Source: RGIG4097 sp937885645 | GTDB lineage: Bacteria; Bacillota; Clostridia; Christensenellales; CAG-917 | Length of the DNA: 64,000 nt | Direction of reading: 5' to 3' | Assembly (NCBI GenBank): GCA_937885645.1 | Contig: CALABJ010000018.1 | Coordinates: 141,380 to 205,379 of the forward strand | Notes under the pieces: generated by a model | Told to the model about the DNA's origin: nothing | Seen by the model: the letters and a program-made list of their open reading frames with translations, nothing else | Databases searched by the model: none | Program-made: the position numbers and the translations under genes | Shown: one piece after another, positions 25,142 to 33,569 of the stretch | Position numbering within the stretch: the first letter of the stretch is position 1 | Layout of the letters: every line of letters starts with the position of its first letter

Positions 25142-25687
25142 ATGAGAGAACTTGCACTGAACATACTTGACATAGTTGAAAACTCCGTCAAGGCGGAAGC
25201 CAAGAACGTGCTTATAAGCGTAGTGGCTCAGGACAATCTTTTGACCATAGTCATCAAGGACGACGGAAAGGGTATGGACGAGGAGTTTTTGAAGAACGTC
25301 ACCGACCCTTTCACCACCACCCGCACCACAAGAAAGGTTGGCATGGGCATACCTCTCTTTAAGATGGCGGCGGAGATGGCAGGAGGTGAGTTTAGTATCA
25401 CCTCAACAAAGGGCTTAGGCACAACGGTGACAGCCACCTTCGTCCTTGACCACATTGACAGAGTGCCACTAGGCAACCTTGCTGAAACCATGGTGACTCT
25501 TCTCAATGACGATTTCCCCACAGACTATCTTCTCAAAGTGTCCGTTGACGGAAATGAATACGAATTTGACACGAAAGAGCTGAGAGAGCAACTTGACGGT
25601 GTGCCCGTCAACCAGCCAGAAATCTTGCTTTTCGTCAAAGATATGATAAATGAAAATATAACACACATTGGAGGAGCAAAAATATGA
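25142..25687 (+). CDS. GHKL ATP-binding protein, histidine-kinase-like catalytic domain
   Basis: A 181-residue protein whose first 120 residues form a GHKL ATPase domain: DIVENSVKAEAKN (N box), IKDDGKGMDEEF (G1), GMGIPLFKMAAEMAGG (G2) and a final GTTVTATF strand. There is no phospho-acceptor domain. Together with the RsbW-like protein it gives the operon two ATP-binding regulators. ATG 25142 is chosen (MRELALNILDIVENS); a longer frame overlapping the PHP gene is less likely. It overlaps the next ATG by four bases. Confidence 0.78.
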   Translation: MRELALNILDIVENSVKAEAKNVLISVVAQDNLLTIVIKDDGKGMDEEFLKNVTDPFTTTRTTRKVGMGIPLFKMAAEMAGGEFSITSTKGLGTTVTATFVLDHIDRVPLGNLAETMVTLLNDDFPTDYLLKVSVDGNEYEFDTKELREQLDGVPVNQPEILLFVKDMINENITHIGGAKI

Positions 25688-26052
25688 AGAGTATTGCCGA
25701 CATCAAAGCCATTAGAGACAAGATGCAATCGGAAATCATTTTGCGCGACAACAACGACAGCGAAGCAGAAATCAGAGTTGTAGTTGGCATGGCAACCTGC
25801 GGTATTTCAGCAGGCGCACGCCCCGTCTATAACACCCTTCTTGACGAAGTCGCAACCCGCGCCCTTAAAAACGTCAAAGTGACCAGAAGTGGATGCCTTG
25901 GCATGTGCAAGCTTGAACCTATCGTTGAAGTTTTCGTGCCCGGTCAAGACAAGGTGACTTACGTTGAAGTCACACCTGAAAAGGCAAAGCAAATCATCGC
26001 AAGCCACGTCGTCAACGGCAACGTTTGCAAGGATTATCTCATCAAGGAATAA
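25684..26052 (+). CDS. hndB: HndB-like [2Fe-2S] thioredoxin-fold ferredoxin
   Basis: A 122-residue protein with cluster cysteines in MATCGISAGARPVY and RSGCLGMCKLEP, the thioredoxin-like [2Fe-2S] type of HndB. It resumes the structural hydrogenase genes after the regulatory block. It accompanies the flavin subunit and may move electrons toward NAD(H). Preceded by GGAGGAG. Confidence 0.88.
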   Translation: MKSIADIKAIRDKMQSEIILRDNNDSEAEIRVVVGMATCGISAGARPVYNTLLDEVATRALKNVKVTRSGCLGMCKLEPIVEVFVPGQDKVTYVEVTPEKAKQIIASHVVNGNVCKDYLIKE

Positions 26053-26069
26053 CTAGGAGGACTATATAA

Positions 26070-27854
26070 ATGTACAGAAGTCACGTATTGGTATGTGGCG
26101 GCACAGGTTGTACATCCAACCACAGTGGCGACATACTCAACGAATTTCAAAAACTGCTTGCTGAACACAATCTTCAAAATGAAGTGAACATGGTCAGAAC
26201 AGGCTGTTTCGGTCTTTGCGCAGTTGGTCCCGTTGTCATCATCTACCCCGAAGGCGCATTCTACGCAAGCGTCACAGTTGATGACGTCAAGGAACTTGTG
26301 GAAGAACACCTCATCAAAGGCCGTATTGTCAACCGTCTTCTCCACAAAGAAGACAACAATGATTCCGTCAAGGCATTGTCAGACACCAACTTCTACAAGA
26401 AGCAAACCCGTGTTGCACTCCGCAACTGCGGTGTCATCAACCCCGAAGTCATCGATGAATACATCGCATACGACGGCTATCAAGCACTGATCAAAGTCTT
26501 GACAGAAATGACTCCTCAACAAGTCATCGACACCCTCAAAGCAAGTGGACTCCGTGGCAGAGGCGGTGCAGGCTTCCCCACAGGTCTCAAGTGGCAATTT
26601 GCAGCCGCATCACCCGGCCCCGTCAAGTACGTCTGCTGCAACGCTGACGAAGGCGACCCCGGTGCATTTATGGACAGAAGCATCCTTGAAGGCGATCCTC
26701 ATGCCCTCATCGAAGCAATGACCATTGCAGGCTACGCAATCGGCGCACACCAAGGCTACGTTTACGTCCGTGCAGAATACCCCATCGCAGTTGAACGCTT
26801 GAAGATAGCCCTCAAGCAAGCAAAGGAATACGGCCTCCTGGGCAAGAACATCCTTGACACCGGCTTTGACTTCGACCTTGACATCCGTCTTGGCGCAGGC
26901 GCATTTGTTTGCGGTGAAGAAACAGCACTTATGGTTTCAATCGAAGGCAACCGTGGTGAACCTCGTCCTCGTCCTCCTTTCCCCGCAGTGAAAGGTTTGT
27001 TTGGCAAGCCCACAATCCTCAACAACGTGGAAACATATGCAAATATTGCACAAATTATCTTGAAAGGACCCGAATGGTTCACTTCAATGGGAACAGAGAA
27101 GTCAAAGGGCACAAAGGTCTTTGCACTTGGTGGCAAGATCACCAACACAGGTCTTGTTGAAATCCCCATGGGCACAACTCTCCGCACAGTCATCGAAGAC
27201 ATCGGTGGTGGCGTCCCCAACGGCAAGAAGTTCAAGGCAGCACAAACCGGCGGTCCTTCAGGCGGTTGCATCCCTGCAGAACACTTTGACATCCCCATCG
27301 ACTATGACAACCTTATCGCAATCGGCTCAATGATGGGCTCAGGCGGTATGATCGTTATGGACGAAGACAACTGCATGGTTGACATCGCAAAATTCTTCCT
27401 TGAATTCACAGTTGATGAAAGCTGTGGCAAGTGCACTCCCTGCCGTATCGGCACACGCAGACTTCTTGAATACCTTGACAAGATCACAACCGGTCTTGCA
27501 ACTCTCGAAGATCTTGACGAAATGGAAAAACTCTGCCATTACATAAAAGCAAACTCACTGTGCGGTCTTGGACAAACAGCACCCAACCCCGTGCTTTCAA
27601 CCCTCCGCTATTTCCGTGACGAATACATCGCACACATCGTCGACAAGAAATGTCCTTGCCACGTTTGTAAGGGTCTTGTCCAATTCAAGATCGTTGAAGA
27701 CAAGTGTAAAGGTTGCTCAGCCTGCGCAAGAAAGTGTCCTGTTGGCGCAATCACTGGCGTAATCAAACAACCTTACAGCATTGACGTCAACAAGTGCATC
27801 AAGTGCGGACAATGTATCGACACTTGCCGCTTCGGCGCAATCATCAAGGAATAA
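26070..27854 (+). CDS. hndC: HndC/HydB: NuoF-like flavin subunit of bifurcating hydrogenase
   Basis: A 594-residue subunit. N-terminal [2Fe-2S] thioredoxin-like domain (CGGTGCTSNHSG; RTGCFGLCAVGP). NADH/FMN-binding core with GRGGAGFPTGLKW and ADEGDPGAFMDRSILEGDPH. [4Fe-4S] motif ESCGKCTPCRIGTRRL. C-terminal two-[4Fe-4S] ferredoxin (CKGCSACARKCP; CIKCGQCIDTCRFG). This is the site where electrons bifurcate between NAD and ferredoxin in HydABC-type enzymes. 18 bp follow hndB; 12 bp precede hndD. Strong AGGAGG site. Confidence 0.95.
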   Translation: MYRSHVLVCGGTGCTSNHSGDILNEFQKLLAEHNLQNEVNMVRTGCFGLCAVGPVVIIYPEGAFYASVTVDDVKELVEEHLIKGRIVNRLLHKEDNNDSVKALSDTNFYKKQTRVALRNCGVINPEVIDEYIAYDGYQALIKVLTEMTPQQVIDTLKASGLRGRGGAGFPTGLKWQFAAASPGPVKYVCCNADEGDPGAFMDRSILEGDPHALIEAMTIAGYAIGAHQGYVYVRAEYPIAVERLKIALKQAKEYGLLGKNILDTGFDFDLDIRLGAGAFVCGEETALMVSIEGNRGEPRPRPPFPAVKGLFGKPTILNNVETYANIAQIILKGPEWFTSMGTEKSKGTKVFALGGKITNTGLVEIPMGTTLRTVIEDIGGGVPNGKKFKAAQTGGPSGGCIPAEHFDIPIDYDNLIAIGSMMGSGGMIVMDEDNCMVDIAKFFLEFTVDESCGKCTPCRIGTRRLLEYLDKITTGLATLEDLDEMEKLCHYIKANSLCGLGQTAPNPVLSTLRYFRDEYIAHIVDKKCPCHVCKGLVQFKIVEDKCKGCSACARKCPVGAITGVIKQPYSIDVNKCIKCGQCIDTCRFGAIIKE

Positions 27855-27865
27855 TGAGGTGACCT

Positions 27866-29620
27866 ATGGAAAAGAAAATGGTAAACGTAAAAATCAATGA
27901 TATAGCCGTGCAAGTGCCCGAGGGTTCAACAATCCTCGAAGCCGCAAAAGTAGCCGGCGTCAAAATTCCTACTCTCTGCTACCTCAAGGGCATCAACGCA
28001 ATCGGCGCTTGCCGTGTTTGTCTTGTTGAAGTCAAGGGCGCAAGAGGACTTTGTGCAGCATGTGTCTATCCTGTCAACGAAGGCATGGAAGTGTACACAA
28101 ACACCCCCAAAGTCATGGAAAGCAGAAAGACAACAGTGGAACTCATCCTTTCAGACCACAAGAAAGACTGTCTCAACTGCGTGAGAAACAACAAGTGCGA
28201 ACTCCAAGACCTTGCAATGGAATTTGGTTGTGATGCACATCGCTTCAAGGGTGTCACCAATGACTATCCTATGGACACAACCACTCCTTACATCGTCCGT
28301 GACAACAGCAAGTGCGTCCTCTGCCGTCGCTGTGTTGCAGTCTGCAAGAACGTCCAATCAGTGTCCGCAATCGGCGCAAACGCCCGTGGCTTCGACACCC
28401 ACATCGGTTGCGCATTTGAAAAGAATCTTAATGAAGTGTCCTGCGTTGGCTGTGGTCAATGTATCGCAGTTTGCCCCGTTGGCGCACTCCACGAAAGAGA
28501 AGAAATCGACGACGTCATCGATGCACTTGCAGATCCTACAAAGCGCGTCATCGTCGGCACAGCACCTTCAGTCCGCGTAGGCCTCGGCGAAGAATTTGGT
28601 ATGCCTATGGGCACCAACGTTGAAGGCAAGATGGTTGCAGCACTCCGCAGATGCGGTTTCAACGACGTGTTTGACGTCAACTTCACCGCAGACCTCACCA
28701 TCATGGAAGAAGGCACTGAATTCATCAACAGAGTTACAGGCAAGGGCCACAACAACACCCTTCCTATGATCACCAGCTGTTCACCTGCATGGATCAAATT
28801 CTGCGAACACAATTTCCCCGAAGAACTTGATCACCTCTCATCATGCAAGAGCCCTCAACAAATGTTCGGCGCAGTCTGCAAGACCTACTATGCAGAAAAG
28901 CTCGGTATGGATCCCAAGGATATCGTCGTTGTTTCAATTATGCCTTGCACCGCAAAGAAATTTGAAAAGGGCAGAGCAGATCAATCAGCAGCAGGCGTTC
29001 CCGACATCGACTTTGCACTGACCACAAGAGAACTTGCAAAACTCATCAAGCGCAAGGGCATCATCTTCAATGAACTTCCTGATGAACAATTTGACACACC
29101 TCTCGGCATCGCATCAGGCGCAGGCCTCCTCTTCGGTGCAACCGGTGGCGTTATGGAAGCAGCACTCCGCACAGTCTATGAAGTCCTCGAAGGCAAAGCA
29201 GCACCTTCACTTGACTGGCTTGAAGTCAGAGGCACAGAAGGCAGAAAGGAAGCAACCTACAAGGTTGCAGGCATGGAAGTCAAGGTCTGTGTTGTCAGCG
29301 GTCTTGCAAACGCACGTAAGGTCATGGAAGAAGTCGCAGCAGGCACCAGCCCCTACCACTTCATCGAAGTCATGTCATGCCCCGGCGGTTGCGTAAACGG
29401 TGGCGGTCAACCCATCGTTGATGCATACACCCGCAACAACAACGACGTGAGAGCAATCCGCGCAAAGGCAATCTACGACACAGATGCAGCAATGACCCTC
29501 AGAAAGTCACATGAAAACCCTGCAGTCCAAGACCTCTACAAAGACTACTTTGGAGCACCCGGCAGCCACAAGGCACACGAAGTCCTCCACACAAGCTACG
29601 TCAAGAGAGAAAAATATTAA
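27866..29620 (+). CDS. hndD: HndD/HydA: catalytic [FeFe]-hydrogenase subunit
   Basis: A 584-residue catalytic subunit. In order: plant-type [2Fe-2S] (CYLKGINAIGACRVC), His-ligated [4Fe-4S] (HKKDCLNCVRNNKCELQ), two [4Fe-4S] (CVLCRRCVAVC; CVGCGQCIAVCP), then the H domain. H-cluster motifs are ITSCSPAWIKFCEH, SIMPCTAKKFE and EVMSCPGGCVNGGGQP. The first reads TSCSP rather than TSCCP, a form I associate with HndD-type enzymes. Small-subunit-like tail HKAHEVLHTSY. It catalyses reversible H2 formation coupled to NAD(P)H and ferredoxin. Last gene of the operon; a terminator follows 28 bp later. Confidence 0.96.
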   Translation: MEKKMVNVKINDIAVQVPEGSTILEAAKVAGVKIPTLCYLKGINAIGACRVCLVEVKGARGLCAACVYPVNEGMEVYTNTPKVMESRKTTVELILSDHKKDCLNCVRNNKCELQDLAMEFGCDAHRFKGVTNDYPMDTTTPYIVRDNSKCVLCRRCVAVCKNVQSVSAIGANARGFDTHIGCAFEKNLNEVSCVGCGQCIAVCPVGALHEREEIDDVIDALADPTKRVIVGTAPSVRVGLGEEFGMPMGTNVEGKMVAALRRCGFNDVFDVNFTADLTIMEEGTEFINRVTGKGHNNTLPMITSCSPAWIKFCEHNFPEELDHLSSCKSPQQMFGAVCKTYYAEKLGMDPKDIVVVSIMPCTAKKFEKGRADQSAAGVPDIDFALTTRELAKLIKRKGIIFNELPDEQFDTPLGIASGAGLLFGATGGVMEAALRTVYEVLEGKAAPSLDWLEVRGTEGRKEATYKVAGMEVKVCVVSGLANARKVMEEVAAGTSPYHFIEVMSCPGGCVNGGGQPIVDAYTRNNNDVRAIRAKAIYDTDAAMTLRKSHENPAVQDLYKDYFGAPGSHKAHEVLHTSYVKREKY

Positions 29621-29647
29621 TCTATCATATCTTCCAATGTTAAAAAA

Positions 29648-29673
29648 AGGCACTCCGTTTGGAGTGCCTTTTC
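29648..29673 (+). terminator. Terminator of the hydrogenase operon
   Basis: GGCACTCC / GGAGTGCC with loop GTTT, followed by TTTTCATTT. Confidence 0.88.
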
Positions 29674-29741
29674 ATTTAATAATCCTGCATTGAGAATAAG
29701 ACCAAATGAACAACCCTGCACCGAGAATCAATCATATTAAC

Positions 29742-29813
29742 CCTGCACCGCAGGATTTCATCGCAAAGGGATTTCATCACGCAGTGATTTCATCCGTCCT
29801 CGACGGATTTAAT
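29742..29813. repeat. Hairpin string with ATTTCAT linkers
   Basis: Successive short hairpins: CCTGC-ACC-GCAGG, a degenerate CGCAAAGGG, CAC-GCA-GTG and CCGTC-CTC-GACGG. Each is followed by a 7-nt linker, ATTTCAT three times and ATTTAAT once. Stems differ, linkers do not. It borders the left side of the SLOG/XRE cassette. Confidence 0.8.
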
Positions 29814-30274
29814 CAATTGTTCTCGCATAGATTAATTATTTTCTTATGCTTTCGATTTGCATATTCGTAAGCAATTTTAGTTCCGCTATTTTGTCTGCAA
29901 TTTTTATTGTCGTAATAAAACACACAGACATCAGCCTTGTCAATCATTTCGTAATTGCGCTCAACATAAGCACCTTTACCTGCATTTGCAATTTTAAGAG
30001 GGAAATAGGTTTCTTCGTAGGATTTTAACAAATAGTTTTCATAATCATTATCAATGTATTGAAATGATGCGCGAACGTAAACTCTTCTCAGATAGGGATA
30101 TTTTTCTTTCAGTTTCGTAAGTGTTTTCCACGCAAGAGAGTCAAATTCACTCATACTGCCAAAAAGAAAAGTAGTCGCCCCCTCATCAATCAAGGAGTGT
30201 AAAGTGTTATCCAGAGATAAGACGAGCTGACTATTTTCTAATATCTTTCTGTGTCCAATGAAGCAAACTATCAT
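29813..30274 (-). CDS. SLOG/DUF1273-like protein
   Basis: A 153-residue protein starting MIVCFIGHRKILENSQLV, the nucleotide-binding entry of the SLOG/DUF1273 (YpsA) fold. TFLFGSMSEFDSLAWKTL (the second binding loop) and AKGAYVERNYEMIDKADVCVFYY follow, and the end is SGTKIAYEYANRKHKKIINL. Such domains bind nucleotide-derived ligands; some act in signalling or phage defence. ATG 30274 is chosen because it begins the conserved strand; the longer frame runs through the promoter. It is divergent from an XRE regulator and lies under its likely operators. Higher AT content and different codon use from the neighbours suggest acquisition. Confidence 0.8.
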   Translation of the reverse strand: MIVCFIGHRKILENSQLVLSLDNTLHSLIDEGATTFLFGSMSEFDSLAWKTLTKLKEKYPYLRRVYVRASFQYIDNDYENYLLKSYEETYFPLKIANAGKGAYVERNYEMIDKADVCVFYYDNKNCRQNSGTKIAYEYANRKHKKIINLCENN

Positions 30275-30280
30275 AATTTT

Positions 30281-30405
30281 CGTGGAACTCCGTAAAATAT
30301 TATAAATAAAACAGACAAGAAAGTCAATATCGTGGAACTCCACGAGAGATAAATTTGATAATTCATATAATTAATTCGTGGAAGACCGATATGGAATTCC
30401 ACGAA
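30281..30405. promoter_or_regulatory. Divergent promoter region with four operator-like palindromes
   Basis: The minus-strand promoter is TTGACT (30322-30327), 17 bp, TATAAT (30299-30304). A perfect palindrome TCGTGGAACTCCACGA lies at 30330-30345, just upstream of the -35. A related site CGTGGAACTCCGTA lies at 30281-30294, downstream of the -10. Two more half-matched sites, TCGTGGAAGACCGATA (about 30376-30391) and ATATGGAATTCCACGA (about 30389-30404), precede the XRE gene. Placement on both sides of the core promoter fits repression by the neighbouring XRE protein. Confidence 0.82.
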
Positions 30406-30413
30406 GGTGACTT

Positions 30414-30647
30414 ATGGATTTGAATCATGCAATCATAAAGAGAATTGAAGAAATCTGCAAAGAGAAGAACATAAACGTTTGCAAGTCCACTCTTGGTGGT
30501 GGCAAATCTCCCTCTGCGATTTATGACCTCATCAACGGTAGAACAAAGTGTTCAAAGGTGTCAACAATCAAGGCGTTTTGCCAAGGTGCAGGCATTACTC
30601 TTGCGGAATTTTTTGACAGAGATTACTTCAACGATTTTGAGGAATAG
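30414..30647 (+). CDS. XRE-family DNA-binding regulator
   Basis: A 77-residue protein consisting of a single Cro/CI-type helix-turn-helix: AIIKRIEEICKEKNI, GGGKSPSAIYDLINGRTKCS (recognition helix) and VSTIKAFCQGAGITLAEFF. It lies divergent to the SLOG gene and directly beside four palindromic sites, so it most likely represses both genes. The ribosome site AAGGTGA is close (three bases) to ATG 30414. A terminator follows eight bases after the stop. Confidence 0.9.
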   Translation: MDLNHAIIKRIEEICKEKNINVCKSTLGGGKSPSAIYDLINGRTKCSKVSTIKAFCQGAGITLAEFFDRDYFNDFEE

Positions 30648-30654
30648 CATTCAG

Positions 30655-30685
30655 CCACGGTCTATCCGTGGTTTTATTTTTCTTT
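30655..30685 (+). terminator. Terminator of the XRE gene
   Basis: CCACGG / CCGTGG with loop TCTAT, then TTTTATTTTTC. Confidence 0.85.
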
Positions 30686-30701
30686 GGATTTTGCAACAAA
30701 A

Positions 30702-30730
30702 AAAGAGCGACGATTGTCGCTCTTTTTATA
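30702..30730. terminator. Second, bidirectional terminator
   Basis: AGAGCGAC-GATT-GTCGCTCT flanked by A-rich and T-rich runs. Confidence 0.82.
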
Positions 30731-30738
30731 TATGAATT

Positions 30739-30912
30739 GATGATTTGCATCATGATTTGGTTAAACCATGATTTCTCGCTACGCTCCATGAATTGAATTG
30801 CAACCTCAACGTCCGCAGGACAATTCATGCCGAAGGCAATTTATGAAGGATCGCCTTCAATTCATGCAACTTGTTGCAATTCATTGCGTGTTTTCAAAAC
30901 GGAAAACACGCA
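30739..30912. repeat. Hairpin string with ATGATTT and AATTCAT linkers
   Basis: Hairpins in order: GATG-ATTTG-CATC, GGTT-A-AACC (both followed by ATGATTT), a degenerate CTCGCTACGCTC, GTCC-GCA-GGAC, GCC-GAA-GGC, GAAGG-ATCG-CCTTC, GCAAC-TT-GTTGC, and TGCGTGTTTTC / GAAAACACGCA. The last five are separated by AATTCAT or AATTTAT of exactly 7 nt (30822-30828, 30838-30844, 30859-30865, 30878-30884). It borders the right side of the SLOG/XRE cassette. No gene is present. Confidence 0.85.
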
Positions 30913-30927
30913 GTTAGAATACAGAAA

Positions 30928-33297
30928 TCATTTGTTATCTGCGTTGCCCACGTTGTCCTCAAAGACGATTGTTTCAACTTCTTCGTGTCTAAACGCTTTG
31001 GGGAAGAGTTTGCGCACTATTGTGCCAAAGTCACACTTGTCAACTGCCTTTTCAGTGACGAGAAGAAGTGAAGGCAACACGAAGATGACGATGAGTAGTG
31101 ACACCAACGTGCCTATGCCAAGCAGGCTACCCATTGCAGCAACCGTGCCTGAAGCAAGCAGTGACAACGCAAAGCCTGTTCCCGTCAAAATAAGGCCAGA
31201 GGTCAAGACGGTGGGGAAGGTTGCGTTTTGTGCGTCAGCCATTGCGTCGAAGCGGTTGAGGAATTTGTGCCTTGTGGTGCGATATCTGTTGGTGATGACG
31301 ATTGCGTAGTCAATGGTTGCGCCCATCTGCACTGCGGTGATGATGAGGTAGCCGATGAACATAACAGGGTTTCCAAGGAGGAAGGGGAAGACGAAGTTGA
31401 TCCAAATTCCACCTTGAATTGCAAGGATAAGCACAAGGGGCAGAAGAATATTCTTGAAGGTGAAGAAGAGGATGATGAGCACAAAGAACAGTGAGCACAC
31501 GCACACCAGCATATTGTCCTCGTCAAAGTTGGATTCCATATCGTAGCAAGCGATGCTTTCACCTGTTATGTAGAATTCCCCATAGTAGTCAGGGATATGG
31601 GCAAGGATTTCGTCAATAAATGTGAAAGTTGCTTCACCCTCAATACCACTTGTCACGTTGAAGGTGAGGCGAGAGTAGTTTTCGCTTTCAAGATTTGCCT
31701 TTGCAAAGATCAAGGAGTCAAGGAGGCTTGCGTAGTCACCAAGCAAAATAGAGAAGCTGTCATCGCTGGCAAGATGTTCCAGCAGATCCACCACTCTGAC
31801 CTTCGCATTTGGGTCTGTGATGCCATGAGCCTCGGTATAACCGTCAAAAATGCTTTGTGCCATATTCTTCAACACATTTGACGGAATGCCTATGTCGGTG
31901 TCGCCTACAAGGCTGTTGATGAGCTCAACCACATCATCGCGAGAAAATTCATCGGTGAGATAAAGCCCTTCTGTCACCTCGATTGTTGAAAGGGCGTTGA
32001 CGGAGTCAACGTTGTCGGTGAAAGAGGAGATATAGTTGGCAAGTTCACGTTCCTTTTCAGCGTTTCCTTTGGGCACTACCACAACAAGGGAGTTGAGCGT
32101 GCCAAACTCAGGCTCAATTTGCGCCTTGGCGTCCAAAATCATTGATCCGCCGTTATAGTTGAAGCCATACACGTTTTGCAGTTGACCAACGCAGGAAAGC
32201 ACCACAATCACCACAAAGAGGGGCACGATGACCCATCTTGCTTTCAATATGGCTTTTGCAGGGCGTTTTATGCTGGGCACAAAAGGTCTGTGCTTTGATT
32301 TCATAAGGGGCTTGTCCAAAAGGACAAGAAGGGCAGGCATAAAGAAGACAACTGTCAAAAGGCTTGCCACAATGCTCTTGCCAAGGCTGAGACCGATTTC
32401 AACACCTATGGGCATTGTCATAAGAAGCAACGAGCCAAGACCTGCAATGGTGGTGAGAGCACTTGAACAAATTTCAACGATACCCTTTGAAAGGGCGCGT
32501 GCCGTTGCCTCCTTTGCGTCATAGGACTGTCTTTCTTCCATATATCTATGGAGAAGCACCACCATATAGTCAAGAGAGAGTGCCAGTTGCAGGACGAGAG
32601 AAACGAGGTTTGCGATATAACTTATGCCGTCAAACAGCACGTTTGTGCCCATATTGATTGCCACAGCCACTGCAAAGACAATGAGCATAAGCAGGATTTC
32701 AAAATAGGTCTTTGAGGTGAAGATGAGCATCACAAGGATAAGTATGACAATGACCACGCCGATTTTCAGTATGCTTTCCTCGGTTTCCGCCTTGGTGAAG
32801 TATGAGTAGGCGGATTGACCTGTGAGATAACTTTCACGAGAGGTGCTGTCAAGGTGGTCTATTATTCTTTCAATGGTGTCAAAGCACTTGGTTGTGCTGT
32901 CGTAGTCCTTCAGGTTGACGGTGTAGAGGGCCTTGCCATTTTTGAAATTCATCTGCTCCACGTAGGTGACGTTGGCAACCCCTTCAAGCTCTTTCAATTC
33001 GCCTGCGATATCATTTGCTTCGGCGGAGTCGATATTCACCACGCAAACATAGGCCATGCCCTTGTCGTCAAACTCACGTTTCAACACGTCAAGTGCTTCT
33101 GAGGTGTAGCTGTCCTGAGGCATTTGAGTGGTCAAGTCATATTCCACCTTGATTTGGGGGATAAGACACACGCAAGCGATTGTGAGAGCAATGAAAACTC
33201 CAAAACAAATCCATCTGCCCTTGACTATGCCGGCAGAGAATTTGTTGAGAGAGCCAGATGCTTTCTGCATAAGTTTTTCAATAACTTTGTTTTTCAT
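30928..33297 (-). CDS. MMPL/RND-family exporter
   Basis: A 789-residue membrane transporter with the RND repeat plan. Each half has one helix (about 28-50 and 350-372), a large external domain, then five helices. Sterol-sensing/MMPL-type signatures appear as ALSLDYMVVLLHRYMEERQ in the first half and QMGATIDYAIVITNRYRTTR in the second, where the Asp residues relay protons. Substrates of Firmicutes members are mostly lipids or unknown. Starts at ATG 33297 after GGTGAAGAA. No partner gene is adjacent. Confidence 0.9.
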   Translation of the reverse strand: MKNKVIEKLMQKASGSLNKFSAGIVKGRWICFGVFIALTIACVCLIPQIKVEYDLTTQMPQDSYTSEALDVLKREFDDKGMAYVCVVNIDSAEANDIAGELKELEGVANVTYVEQMNFKNGKALYTVNLKDYDSTTKCFDTIERIIDHLDSTSRESYLTGQSAYSYFTKAETEESILKIGVVIVILILVMLIFTSKTYFEILLMLIVFAVAVAINMGTNVLFDGISYIANLVSLVLQLALSLDYMVVLLHRYMEERQSYDAKEATARALSKGIVEICSSALTTIAGLGSLLLMTMPIGVEIGLSLGKSIVASLLTVVFFMPALLVLLDKPLMKSKHRPFVPSIKRPAKAILKARWVIVPLFVVIVVLSCVGQLQNVYGFNYNGGSMILDAKAQIEPEFGTLNSLVVVVPKGNAEKERELANYISSFTDNVDSVNALSTIEVTEGLYLTDEFSRDDVVELINSLVGDTDIGIPSNVLKNMAQSIFDGYTEAHGITDPNAKVRVVDLLEHLASDDSFSILLGDYASLLDSLIFAKANLESENYSRLTFNVTSGIEGEATFTFIDEILAHIPDYYGEFYITGESIACYDMESNFDEDNMLVCVCSLFFVLIILFFTFKNILLPLVLILAIQGGIWINFVFPFLLGNPVMFIGYLIITAVQMGATIDYAIVITNRYRTTRHKFLNRFDAMADAQNATFPTVLTSGLILTGTGFALSLLASGTVAAMGSLLGIGTLVSLLIVIFVLPSLLLVTEKAVDKCDFGTIVRKLFPKAFRHEEVETIVFEDNVGNADNK

Positions 33298-33319
33298 TTC
33301 TTCACCAAAATCTACGTTT

Positions 33320-33349
33320 AATATATTGCTTTTGTTGGAAAAAGGTCAA
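33320..33349 (-). promoter_or_regulatory. Promoter of the MMPL gene
   Basis: On the minus strand TTGACC, 18 bp, TATATT. The rest of the 272-bp gap to 33569 holds nothing I recognise apart from the terminator at its right side. Confidence 0.65.
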
Positions 33350-33533
33350 TTCGTGTGGTCAAGTAGTCAAAAGGGCAGTGCCATTTCCCCAACATAATTT
33401 TCAAGATTGTTTTGTTATTCACCCTCAAAATTCACCGAAAAATGGATACAAAGAAGCCAAGTTATACGCATAGGCGCATAACACGTGAGAGGGTGTCTTC
33501 GTGATGGGGGGTTAGGGAGTTAAGTCAAGAAAA

Positions 33534-33560
33534 AAGCGGGCAAAACAACTTTGCCCGCTT
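33534..33560 (-). terminator. Terminator of the large phosphoesterase gene
   Basis: GCGGGCAAA / TTTGCCCGC with A/T runs on both sides, 10 bp after the stop. Confidence 0.85.
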
Positions 33561-33569
33561 TCCGCTGGT

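Noticed and set aside
29742..30912. CRISPR array
   Set aside because: The constant parts are only 7 nt and the variable parts are self-complementary and short; there are no repeats of 23-40 bp and no cas genes.
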